Program-made: the position numbers and the translations under genes | Notes under the pieces: generated by a model | What the model saw: the letters and a program-made list of their open reading frames with translations, nothing else | What the model was told of the DNA's origin: nothing | The model's database searches: none | From: DATGPD01 sp041398565 | GTDB taxonomy: Bacteria > Planctomycetota > UBA1135 > UBA2386 | DNA length: 64,000 nucleotides | Reading direction: 5' to 3' | NCBI GenBank assembly: GCA_041398565.1 | Contig: JAWKUN010000002.1 | Coordinates: forward strand, 2,108,001 to 2,172,000 | Shown: one piece after another, positions 1 to 7,888 of the stretch | Numbering within the stretch: position 1 is the stretch's first letter | Layout: each line of letters starts with the position of its first letter

Positions 1-292
1 AATCCGCGGCTGCCCGAGGATCGGCGTGCGCGTCACCGTCCAAGGTCGCCGGTCGCGCGCCCGGGCTGCGCTTGTGCGCCGCATGGCGCCGCAGGCGTTC
101 GCGGACCTTGTTGAGGGCCGCGGTGAACAGCCAACCGCGGAAGCGGGTCTCGCCCTGCCACGCGAAGTCGGGGCCTGCCTCGAGGACCTCGCGACACGTC
201 GACTGCACCAGGTCGGAGACGGATTCGTGCAAGCGCTGTTCGACGTCGCTCTGCGACCGGATGAACGCGCGTAGGCGCGGCAGGTAGCTCAC
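1..292 (-). CDS. ECF-type RNA polymerase sigma factor (3' part outside window)
   Basis: Only the first 97 codons are visible; the gene runs off the left edge. The reading gives an early segment with SQSDVEQRLHESVSDLVQST followed by a stretch containing FRGWLFTAALNKVRERLRR. This is the pattern of sigma-70 region 2 in ECF factors, which binds core polymerase and melts the -10 element. I chose the GTG at 292 because an in-frame TAG lies 11 codons upstream and no ATG is available between them; the protein would begin MSYLPRLRAFIRSQ. Region 4 lies outside the window, so the subfamily cannot be assigned. Confidence 0.75.
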   Translation of the reverse strand, partial: MSYLPRLRAFIRSQSDVEQRLHESVSDLVQSTCREVLEAGPDFAWQGETRFRGWLFTAALNKVRERLRRHAAHKRSPGARPATLDGDAHADPRAAAD

Positions 293-468
293 GAGCGCCT
301 CGTCGACACTGCGCTGGTCGCCCTACGAGGCGCGCAGCGCCAGGGCTTCGGCATGGGTCGCGGCATCGTCTTGGGCAGTGGCTATCCTAGGGCAGTTGCT
401 CGAAGGTTGCGTACGCCCCGCGCCCCCTCGCCGGCGAGGATTGCGCTGCAGACAGCGCCACCGGTCGT

Positions 469-1512
469 TCAATGCGCGGGGCCGACGTCGAACGCGTCGT
501 CGACCGTGACCGAGACGCGGTAGGCGCCGATGTTGTTCTGCCAGTGTTCGTTGTCGTTGACGACGAACTGCAGCATGCCGGGGGTGTCCTCGTTCTCCCC
601 ATCGAGGTGCGTGCCAGCGTAGCGGCGCTGGCCGGTCGGTCCGACGCGGTAGAGCACCGACCCCCAGCGGAAGCCCTCCTGCAGCTTGCGCTTGCCGGGC
701 AGCGTCTCGAACAGACCGTCGGGGCCGGTGGCCCAGCCGTCCTCGTCGAACGACAGGCGAATGAAGCCCTGCGCGTCGGCGCGGATCCGCGACCTGCTGC
801 GCGGCACGATGCCCGTCGTGACCCAATCGACGTAGGTGCAGTCGTGCAGGGCATGCAGTTCGAAGGTGCGCGTCACCTGCTTGCGGGCGACGCAGAGGAA
901 CCGCAAGTCGGCGACGTCGATGGTGGCGGGCGCGTCGCGCGGGGGTGGGGAGCCCGCGTCCAAGGGTGTGGCGAGCGCGAGGGTCAGGCGAGCGTCGGTG
1001 CGGGGTTTGCCGCGCAGGACCGCGCCCGTGGCCAGGCGCAGCATCGCGAGGCTCCGGTCCTTGCAGTCGGCCCCGGCGGGCAAGAGGCGTGCGAACAGGC
1101 GATAGCGCGAGTCGGGCTCGTGGGCGTCGGTGTCTGCAAGGCTCTGCAACAGCGGCGTGACGACCGGCAGCCCGATCGCGAGGAGTTCATCGGTGGCGAC
1201 TGCGGCCTGCTGGCGATCGGCGCTCGCCAGCAGGGGAATGTCACGGGCGATGAGCCGCGCCTCGTGCTCGCTCGCCGCGGTGCCCATGTGGAGGGACAAG
1301 ACGTCGGCGAGCGGGAACTGGCGCTCGTCGCCGTCGACGCTGAAGTGCAGCGTCTGCGCGGACACCCGTCCAGACCAGTTGTGGCCATCGCGCGTACCGA
1401 GCCAGACGTCGACCGTGTTCGGCGCGGGAGTCGAAGCGTCCTGTGGCCGGACCGCGGCGGTACCTAGGGCGAGCACGACAGAGAGAAACGCGGCACGGGG
1501 TGTCCATCGCAT
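469..1512 (-). CDS. Secreted protein with C-terminal LecA-like (PA-I lectin) domain
   Basis: 347 residues starting MRWTPRAAFLSVVLALG, a plain Sec signal peptide of about 25 residues. The middle (about 30-210) has no family I recognise; it mixes beta-rich and helical stretches. The last 100 residues resemble the galactophilic lectin LecA of Pseudomonas: an aspartate in VVNDNEHWQNN (D320) followed by a paired NN (N326, N327) and a closing strand AYRVSVTV match the Ca2+/galactose-binding loop and last strand of that fold. The frame is open further upstream to 1617, but the ATG at 1512 opens directly into the signal peptide. Role: probably a cell-surface or periplasmic sugar-binding protein. The lectin assignment is from motif memory, not an alignment. 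Confidence 0.7.
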   Translation of the reverse strand: MRWTPRAAFLSVVLALGTAAVRPQDASTPAPNTVDVWLGTRDGHNWSGRVSAQTLHFSVDGDERQFPLADVLSLHMGTAASEHEARLIARDIPLLASADRQQAAVATDELLAIGLPVVTPLLQSLADTDAHEPDSRYRLFARLLPAGADCKDRSLAMLRLATGAVLRGKPRTDARLTLALATPLDAGSPPPRDAPATIDVADLRFLCVARKQVTRTFELHALHDCTYVDWVTTGIVPRSRSRIRADAQGFIRLSFDEDGWATGPDGLFETLPGKRKLQEGFRWGSVLYRVGPTGQRRYAGTHLDGENEDTPGMLQFVVNDNEHWQNNIGAYRVSVTVDDAFDVGPAH

Positions 1513-1613
1513 GGCCCGTAGCGTGCCGTGCGCCGCGCGCACGGTCCATCGGCGAGCGCGCGGACGTCGCTTTGCGCGGCGCGGCGGCGCGGCAACGGAC
1601 GATCGCGTCCGGC

Positions 1614-1697
1614 TCAACGCGGCCCTGCCCCGAGCCCGTACTTGCGCCGGTAGGCGGCGAGCCGTTCCTCGAGCATGTGCGCCTGGTCGGGCGGTGT
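1614..1697 (-). pseudogene. C-terminal remnant of an unidentified gene
   Basis: On the minus strand a short open stretch reads TPPDQAHMLEERLAAYRRKY and then seven more residues to a TGA at 1616-1614. It looks like a genuine protein tail (amphipathic helix rich in E, R and A), but an in-frame TAG sits immediately upstream, so no gene can be built from it. It abuts the opposite-strand tail at 1698. I read it as the surviving end of a truncated gene. The parent protein is unknown. Confidence 0.3.
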
Positions 1698-1934
1698 CTA
1701 CAGCCGCTGGCGCTGTTCTGGCCCGACCTCGTGGCCTTCCGCGGCATCTTCGCCATGCCCGATTTCGCCTTCGGCCCGTTCTTGACCGACGCCGGCGGCA
1801 ACTACGCGTACCCCCTCGCGATCCCGGCGAACTGGGTCCTCGATCGCACGGTGTGGGCGCAGTACTTCACCTTCCCTGGCGGCGGCGTCCCTCTGTTGGG
1901 TTCGAACCCGGTTTCCTTCGTGATCAAGTCGTAG
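1698..1934 (+). pseudogene. C-terminal remnant of a planctomycete secreted protein
   Basis: About 78 codons read LQPLALFWPDLVAFRGIFAM and continue through NYAYPLAIPANWVL to a natural end VSFVIKS. The pattern of a buried LAL strand, a proline-rich turn and YPLAIP is like the C-terminal beta domain of many secreted planctomycete proteins, including the RCC1 protein in this window (LPIADDP). No start codon or signal peptide precedes it: upstream sequence in the frame is arginine-rich shadow coding of the opposite gene. It is therefore a truncated tail, not a working gene. Confidence 0.45.
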
Positions 1935-2423
1935 GCGCACGTCGCCGGTCCGGGTGGCTCGATCGTCCGAGACCTGGGCCATCACCTACAACCCGGGGTG
2001 GTGGGGATCGGTGCTGGCTCTTCCTCCCGCTTCCTGTCTGGTCCGACCCGTTCACGAGCGTGAGCACTGGCGCCGGCGATTTCCAAGATGGTGCGTTCCT
2101 CGGCAGGTGGCCTCCGACATCGGCGCAGTGGCGGCAAGGGCGATCCCTTCTGCTTCCGGGAACGCCGCGTGGCGGCGATGTGGAACTTCTGAGGCCCGAG
2201 GGCTCGCCACGTAGCGGATGGCCTCGGCCAGCGGTCCTGCGCGCAGGACCTTGGTGAGGGTGACCTCTCCAGGTCCGGAACTTGTCGGGCACCGGCTTCG
2301 ACGCTTGCTGCCGCAGGTCGGCGCGCGCCTTGACCTCGAGTCGCCATTTGCCGGTAGCCGCCAAGGGCATCGGCCCTGCGGACGAAAGCGGCGAGCCGTC
2401 CGGCGCCGTGATAGAGTCCGGCC
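1935..2423. other. Gene-free stretch with possible decayed coding sequence
   Basis: 489 bases without a credible gene. On the minus strand two short frames look weakly protein-like: one around 2290-2400 (SAGPMPLAATGKWRLEVKAR) and a shifted one around 2200-2280 (GEVTLTKVLRAGPLAEAIRY). They would join only with a frameshift and have no start or end. This could be further gene debris in the same patch as the broken tails at 1614-1934, or chance in GC-rich DNA. Confidence 0.3.
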
Positions 2424-3002
2424 ATGTCCGCGATCCCAGGTTCCGTGCTGCGCGCAATCGCGCATCTCTCGGCGCGGGAGGTGCGGCTGATCGCGGCGCG
2501 CCATCGTGGGGAGATGGAAATGCTGGAAGGTGCCGACAAGGTGCAAGCGCTGCTCGCTGCCGTACGGATCCTCGACGAACTCCGTGCGCCGTACGCGCTG
2601 ATCGGCGGCGTCGCAGTCGGCCTGCACACTCGGGTGCCGCGAGCGACGCTGGACACGGACCTGGCAGTACGCACGACCCATCGCGGCCCGACGCTGACCG
2701 CCGCCTTCGTGGCGGCAGGATTCGTACTACGCGGCGAACACCCGCACAGCGTCAACTTCCGGCACGCGAGCGGCGAACCCGTGCAACTGGCGTTCGACGT
2801 CGTGTTCGATCCGATGCTCGATCGGGTGGCCGTGTTCGACGTCGACGGCGTCGAGGTGCGCGTCGTCGCCAAGGATGACCTCATCGCGATGAAGCGCCGT
2901 GCCGCTGCCGACCCGACCCGCCGGCGCAGCAAAGTGCTGCGTGACCAGGCGGACGTGGAGCTGCTGCTCGGCGACATCCCGGACCCCGACGAAGGCTGGT
3001 AG
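2424..3002 (+). CDS. AbiEii/MNT-like nucleotidyltransferase fold protein
   Basis: 192 residues. Residues 50-85 contain ILDELRAPYALIGGVAVGLH and then ATLDTDLAV, the GG...(x)n...DxDL arrangement of minimal nucleotidyltransferases used by AbiEii-type toxins and related orphan proteins. The C-terminal part, VRVVAKDDLIAMKRRAAADP followed by a KVLRDQADVELLL helix, is the usual tail of the group. Such proteins often pair with an antitoxin, but no partner gene is visible on either side. The gene sits among truncated gene tails, and the frame stays open after its TAG into another tail (3003-3226), so it may have been inserted there. The exact reaction is unknown. Confidence 0.7.
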   Translation: MSAIPGSVLRAIAHLSAREVRLIAARHRGEMEMLEGADKVQALLAAVRILDELRAPYALIGGVAVGLHTRVPRATLDTDLAVRTTHRGPTLTAAFVAAGFVLRGEHPHSVNFRHASGEPVQLAFDVVFDPMLDRVAVFDVDGVEVRVVAKDDLIAMKRRAAADPTRRRSKVLRDQADVELLLGDIPDPDEGW

Positions 3003-3226
3003 GAAGGTCGTTCGCAGCGGACCGCCAATGCCGGCGACGTCACCTTCTTCCAGGCGGTCGCGCCCGAACTCACTGCCAACAACTGGGGCTTGGTGCTCTC
3101 CAACAGCGTCCAGTTCCACCCGTGGGCACCCTGGACGCCGGTGCCGGTCGGCATGGTCGACCCGCAGGGGCTGGGCAACAGCGGCTCGCCGCGAGGCAAC
3201 CAGGGGATGATGGTGCGCTTCGAGTA
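3003..3226 (+). pseudogene. C-terminal remnant of a secreted protein, in frame behind the nucleotidyltransferase stop
   Basis: Directly after the TAG at 3000-3002 the same frame continues for 74 codons with protein-like composition: GDVTFFQAVAPELTANNWGL, then VQFHPWAPWTPVPVGMVDP, ending QGMMVRFE and TAG. It has no start codon of its own. The residue mix (W, F, P, N, G) and clean ending look like the tail of a planctomycete exported protein. I infer that a larger secreted-protein gene was cut and only its end is left. Confidence 0.4.
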
Positions 3227-3280
3227 GGGCACCGGCCCGATTCGCAGGAGGCGTGAGGCCGGGCTGGACGATGTTCTTGC

Positions 3281-4233
3281 ATGCGATTCGTGCTCGGTTT
3301 CGGGCCTGGCTCACGATCTGCCGCACGCGTGGCGGGTGCACTGGCCGTCGCCATGCTCGCGACTGTCACCCTGCGGGCGCAGGCGCCGGACACCGCGGCT
3401 CCGCCACTGCCGGCCAGCACGGAAGACGCCGGTTCCCCCGCCACCGTGGTGCTCAGCTCCGACTTCACCACCCACTACTTCTTCCGGGGGATCCTGCAGG
3501 AGGACCGCCGGGTCATCGCGCAGCCGGCCCTCGAGATCGGCAAGCCCCTGCTCGAGGGTGGTGACGGCCTGTTCGAGTCGGTGACCCTGACGCTCGGCCA
3601 GTGGAACAGTCTGCACAGCGGCGCCACCGGCAGCGGCGGGGACGGCGGCGATGCCTGGTACGAATCCGACACCTACGCCGGTCTGTCGGCGACGCACGGC
3701 GCCTTCACATTCGGTGTGACCTACACCGCCTACGCCTCGCCAACGACCGCTTCGCGACCGTACAGGAGGTGGCGGGGTCGTTGGCCTTCGACGACGGTTC
3801 GTGGTGGTCGGGTGCCTTCACCGGCTTCCACCCGACGGCCACCGTCGCCTTCGAGACCAATGGCCAGGTCGACGCCGGCCAGCATCCGGGCATCTACGCC
3901 GAGTTCGGCATCAGCCCGACGCTGAAGTTCTCGTTGCGACCGCCCCGCGACGCGGCAGCGGGCAGCACCCGGCCGCAGCTGACGCTGAGCGCACCGATCA
4001 CGGTCGGCCTCAGCGTCCACGACTACTACGAACTGGCTGGGCGCGACGACACGTTCGGCTACCTCGACGTCGGCCTCGCCCTCGGCATGCCGCTCCCCCT
4101 GCCCAAGCGCTTCGGCTCCTGGTCGATGACGCTGGCGGCCGACACCTTCGTCCTCGGCGACAACACGGCGCTCGTCAACCACGACGACCACTTCGAGGTC
4201 GTGGGCCGCCTCGGCCTGAGCTGCGAGTTGTGA
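3281..4233 (+). CDS. TorF-family (Gcw_chp) putative outer-membrane porin, frameshifted
   Basis: A signal peptide (to about LRAQAPD) is followed by VVLSSDFTTHYFFRGILQED, the hallmark opening strand of the Gcw_chp/TorF family of small beta-barrel proteins. The frame breaks near 3740: it reads GVTYTAYASP and the matching continuation NDRFATVQEVAGSLAFDDGS is in the next frame, as if one base were missing in the SPN codons. From there the barrel strands run on to a proper end at FEVVGRLGLSCEL. Joined, the protein is about 317 residues, normal for the family. The break is either a real inactivation or a sequencing or assembly error; strand pattern and composition are intact on both sides. Confidence 0.75.
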
Positions 4234-4446
4234 GGCGACGCTGCGGCGCGGCGACGCAGCTCGGACGTCGACTTCCTCGGCGTCGTCGGCGCGCTCCATG
4301 ATGAAGCGGAAGCGCGCCGCCGGGTCCTTTCCCACCTTGTTCGGTGGCGGGGGTGCGGCGACCGGTGGGCTGGTTCGGCGCGAGCCGGTGACGATCCGGT
4401 TGGTCATCGAGGTCGGCGCGCGCGGACGGCGCTTCGCGACCGCGTC

Positions 4447-7368
4447 TCAGCGGCGCTGCATGACGATGCGCAGCGGCGGGCCGGGCTCGAGCGTGTCGAC
4501 GACGGAGAAGGTGCCGCGCCACCCGGTGCCGTCGACGGCGTCGGCGGTCAGCTCGTAAGCGCCGGCAGCGAGGACTGCGGCGAGGCGCGGCGGGGCGTCG
4601 GGGGCGAGCGTGAAGGAGGCTTGCCAGCCCGATGCATCGTCGCGACGCAGGTGCAGGCGCTGGGTGCCGGGGCGGCGCGGCAACCCGAGCGGCGCGAGCG
4701 TGCAGCGCACCGCGGGCAGCAGGGCGATGCGCTCGCGGTGGGTGGAGCCGGCCCGTACTTCGACGGCGAACGCCTCGAGCCACTGCACGCGGCTGCCCAT
4801 CGCGTAGAGGACGTAGCGGCCCGGGAGCAGCACCTGCCGCACGTGGGAGTCGTCGCGCAGCGCGTAGCGTCGCTCGACCTCGGTGCCCACCAGGGTCACG
4901 ACGAGGTCGCCGACGGGAGCACCGTCGGTGCGCACGATTTCGAGGTCGACGGCGCCGGTGGGGGGCGCCGTGTGCTCGAGCGCACGGTCCTCGCCGTCCG
5001 CGAGCGCGAAGGTGCCGACCGGCACGCTGGGAAGGTCGGGCGAGGTGGTTTCGGCGAACAGGTCGTACCTGGCTGGCGGCAGCGGACCGAGGCGGAAGCT
5101 GCCTTCGGCATCGCTGCGTCCGATCTCGGCCCACTGCACGCCGTCGCGGCAGACGAACAGACGTGCGCCGGCCAGGGCGCGCGCGTCGGCGCAGTGCAGC
5201 GTTCCGTGTACCCAACTCGACGCCGCGAAGCCGGGGGGCAAGCGCACCTCGACGACGTCGCCGCTCCAGGCCGCATCAGCGTCGACGCTGCGCCAGAGCG
5301 GTTCGTCGGCCATGCGCACGGCCAACCCCGGCGGTCCGTCGGCTTCGGTGGCGAACGCGAAGCCCCCGTCGGCGCCGACCGTGGCCACTTCTCGATCGGG
5401 ATGCAGCGCCGACGGCGGCCAGAGCGCGCGCACCTGCGCTCCGGCCACTGGTACGCCTGCCTCGGCGCGGAGGAAGCCATGGATGTGCCGGGCGTGGTTC
5501 AGCGCCACGGTGAGGTCTTTGGGCGCGATGGCGTCCGCGGTGGCGGCGACGATCCGGGCCACGAAACCACGGGCGCGCACCGCCACGTCGCCCGGTCCGG
5601 CCGGCACGCAGGCGAAGGCGAACGCCCCGTCGGCGCCGGTCGTGGTGTCGATCGATGCGCTGGGGTCGTCGCTGCGGAAGACGACGTCGGCGCCGTGGAT
5701 CGGCTGGCCGGCAGGGTCGACGACGTAGCCGCGGACGCAGCCGCCAGCCACGAGCACGATGCGCGCCGGGGTGGTGCCGTGCGCCACCTCGACCCACGCC
5801 GCCTGCGGGGCGTGCCCCGTGGCGCGCACGTGGATCGGCTGGCGCCCGCCGGCGAGCGCACCACTGGTGAAGTCGCCGTCGTCGCCCGTGCGCCCTTCGA
5901 ACGGCGGCGGCCGCCACGGCGCCGCGCCTTGTGCCAGTTCGAGCGGGGCGGCGTCGCGTGCTTCGCCGACGAAGACGTGGGCGCCGGTCACCGGTCGGCC
6001 GCGGCCGTCGCGCACCTCGACGCGGACGCGGCCACCGGGCGCCCCGAGCCGCAGTTCCAGTTCGCCGGGAGCGCCGGCCCAGCGGTGCGGTGCGCTGCCC
6101 GCCAGCTGGGGATGGCGCGCGGCGACGCAGGCTCCAGTGGCGACCTGGCGCAGCTCGAACCGTCCATCGCGACCCGTGGAGGTCACGTCGGTACCACGCC
6201 ACGGCCCGGACGCATCGCTGCTCAACCAGATCGACGCGTCGGCGACCGGCCGTCCGCCGGCGTCGACGACGCGGCCGCGCAGGTCGGTGGCGGCCGTGAC
6301 CGCGAAGGTGTGCGTGTTGGCTCCGGGCGTCAGGGTCACCTCGGCGCTGCCGCCGCGGTCGACACCGAGGGTGACGACGCCGGCTTCGAGGTCGGCGAAG
6401 TCCGCCATGCCGTCCGCGCCGGTCACTGCGACGCGGCGGCCGAGTACGGGATCGACGCCGTGCGCCGGCGCCAGCGTGACGCCGACGTGGGCGAGCGCGG
6501 CGCCCTGGGCATCGAGCACGCGCACGCCGAGGCTCGCGGGCGCGATCGACGCTGGCGTGCTGGAGGTGGCGATTGGGGTGCGGTTCGGCGAGGGAAGCGG
6601 GGGAGGCGACTCCGGCGCGCCGGCCTCGCGGTCGTGCAGGTCGGCGATCGGATCAGCGGCGACGACCGGCGCAGCGGGTGGGTCGAGGCGGCCGCGAATG
6701 CTCAGGATCACCGTCACGGTAGCCAAGGCGACAGCGCCGAACGCGAGCCCGCCGGCGCGCGGGCGCGATGCGGAGGCGCGCGCGCTGCGGGCGAAGAGCA
6801 ACGCCGCGACCGAGCCGGTCCAAGGCAGCAGCCGGGCGCGGAGGCGCCGCAGGCCGCGGTGCAGGCGGACGCGCACGGTCGCGCGTTCGAGGCCGAGGTG
6901 GGCGGCGATCTCCACCGGCGAGCGCTCCACCAGCAAGTACTGACGGAGCGGCTCGCGGTAGCGGTCGGGCAGGGCGGCGATGGCGGCGCGGACGTCGGCG
7001 TCGAGTTCGCGGTGCGCGAGGTCGGTGTCGTCGGCCGGCGCCGGCAGGCCGCTCGGATCGAGCTCCGACGGCGCATTGCAACGTTGCCGCCGCCGCACCT
7101 CGTCGCGGGCCCACTTGGCAGCGCGGAAGGTGAGGATGCCCTTGAGCCACGGCAGCAGCGGGCGGCGCGGGTCGTAGCGTTCGGCGCCTTGGATGGCGGC
7201 GACGATGGTCTCTTGCACCAGGTCCTCGGCGTCGTCGGCGGCCGCGCCCAGTCGCCGAGCCTGGCGGCGCAACGTCGGCGCGCAACGGCGCATGAGCTGC
7301 TGCAGCGCGGCTTCGTCGCCGGTCTGGAGGAAGGTCTGGTAGAGCTGCTCGAGCGATGCGGGTGCCAT
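4447..7368 (-). CDS. ECF sigma factor fused to a membrane anchor and carboxypeptidase-regulatory-like domains
   Basis: 973 residues. Residues 8-95 are sigma region 2 (DDAEDLVQETIVAAIQGAER, then LLPWLKGILTFRAAKWARDE), and 128-180 are region 4 with a helix-turn-helix (LPDRYREPLRQYLLVERSPV, then AAHLGLERATVRVRLHRGL). A hydrophobic segment near 206-225 (GGLAFGAVALATVTVILSI) follows. After a proline/threonine-rich linker come at least six beta-sandwich repeats of the carboxypeptidase regulatory type, each with a G-R-V-x-D-x-x-G-x-P-V-x-x-A-x-V motif (for example RGRVVDAGGRPVADASIWL). A transcription factor tethered to the membrane with a large outer part suggests signal-dependent release. I start at the ATG at 7368, because upstream residues are low-complexity and region 2 begins just after it. 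Confidence 0.8.
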   Translation of the reverse strand: MAPASLEQLYQTFLQTGDEAALQQLMRRCAPTLRRQARRLGAAADDAEDLVQETIVAAIQGAERYDPRRPLLPWLKGILTFRAAKWARDEVRRRQRCNAPSELDPSGLPAPADDTDLAHRELDADVRAAIAALPDRYREPLRQYLLVERSPVEIAAHLGLERATVRVRLHRGLRRLRARLLPWTGSVAALLFARSARASASRPRAGGLAFGAVALATVTVILSIRGRLDPPAAPVVAADPIADLHDREAGAPESPPPLPSPNRTPIATSSTPASIAPASLGVRVLDAQGAALAHVGVTLAPAHGVDPVLGRRVAVTGADGMADFADLEAGVVTLGVDRGGSAEVTLTPGANTHTFAVTAATDLRGRVVDAGGRPVADASIWLSSDASGPWRGTDVTSTGRDGRFELRQVATGACVAARHPQLAGSAPHRWAGAPGELELRLGAPGGRVRVEVRDGRGRPVTGAHVFVGEARDAAPLELAQGAAPWRPPPFEGRTGDDGDFTSGALAGGRQPIHVRATGHAPQAAWVEVAHGTTPARIVLVAGGCVRGYVVDPAGQPIHGADVVFRSDDPSASIDTTTGADGAFAFACVPAGPGDVAVRARGFVARIVAATADAIAPKDLTVALNHARHIHGFLRAEAGVPVAGAQVRALWPPSALHPDREVATVGADGGFAFATEADGPPGLAVRMADEPLWRSVDADAAWSGDVVEVRLPPGFAASSWVHGTLHCADARALAGARLFVCRDGVQWAEIGRSDAEGSFRLGPLPPARYDLFAETTSPDLPSVPVGTFALADGEDRALEHTAPPTGAVDLEIVRTDGAPVGDLVVTLVGTEVERRYALRDDSHVRQVLLPGRYVLYAMGSRVQWLEAFAVEVRAGSTHRERIALLPAVRCTLAPLGLPRRPGTQRLHLRRDDASGWQASFTLAPDAPPRLAAVLAAGAYELTADAVDGTGWRGTFSVVDTLEPGPPLRIVMQRR

Positions 7369-7888
7369 GCCGGGGGCCTGCCTTGTCGGTGGCAGCGCAG
7401 GAGGGTTGCGGAGCGCGCGTGCGGGGACGGTGCCCCACGTCCGGTTCCCCGGCCGCGGCCCGGCTGTTTCGGAGATTGGCGGTCGCGCCATCGCGCGGCA
7501 AGGGGGGACGGTCGGCCTTCGACTGGGGTAGAGCGGCTGGGGGCAGGTTGCGACGGGGGCGGAACGAATCGACGCTCACCGGGACCCGCGCGTGGCTGTG
7601 ATCCAGCATGGGATGGACGTGGGGGCCATCGCACCGGGAGATCGCCACCGCGCCGCGGGAAGGACTCACTCGGCATCGAGCGCGGGAGGGAGCGGCTGAT
7701 CGGCCGCGCCCTCGGCGGCCGCGCTCGAGACGTCGATGGGCGGGCGACAGGGGGGGCGTCGGCCATCGCGCCAGCCTTTGCAGCGGGTGGTGCCCGGCTG
7801 CAGCGCTGAACGCCGAAACTCGCGAAACAAGCAGGCCGGCACCGGGGAACCTCGGGTCGTCCCCCTTCATCCCCGCATCTCCTTCTCC
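7369..7888. other. Gene-free stretch upstream of two divergent genes
   Basis: 520 bases between the start of the sigma fusion (minus) and the start of the secreted protein at 7889 (plus). Reading frames here are arginine-rich shadows. The one structured item is a copy of a bulged palindromic repeat at 7771-7813. Promoters for both flanking genes should lie here, but I cannot pick convincing -35/-10 boxes. Confidence 0.5.
7771..7813 (+). repeat. Bulged palindromic intergenic repeat, degenerate copy
   Basis: The left arm begins CCAGCCTTTGCAGCGGGTGG and the right arm ends GCAGCGCTGAACGCC. It matches the element at 56125-56174 in order and spacing, including the flank CGGCCATCGC just before it, but the stem has accumulated mismatches. 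It lies about 75 bases upstream of the start at 7889. Confidence 0.55.

Noticed and set aside
1935..2423. A minus-strand gene read from SAGPMPLAATGKWRLEVKAR and GEVTLTKVLRAGPLAEAIRY
   Set aside because: Two short pieces in different frames with no start, end or recognisable domain; left as possible debris.
4621..7809. A 1062-codon open frame on the plus strand opposite the sigma fusion
   Set aside because: Arginine/glycine/alanine-rich with no domain; the opposite frame has clear sigma and beta-domain motifs. In DNA this GC-rich, antisense frames stay open by codon bias.
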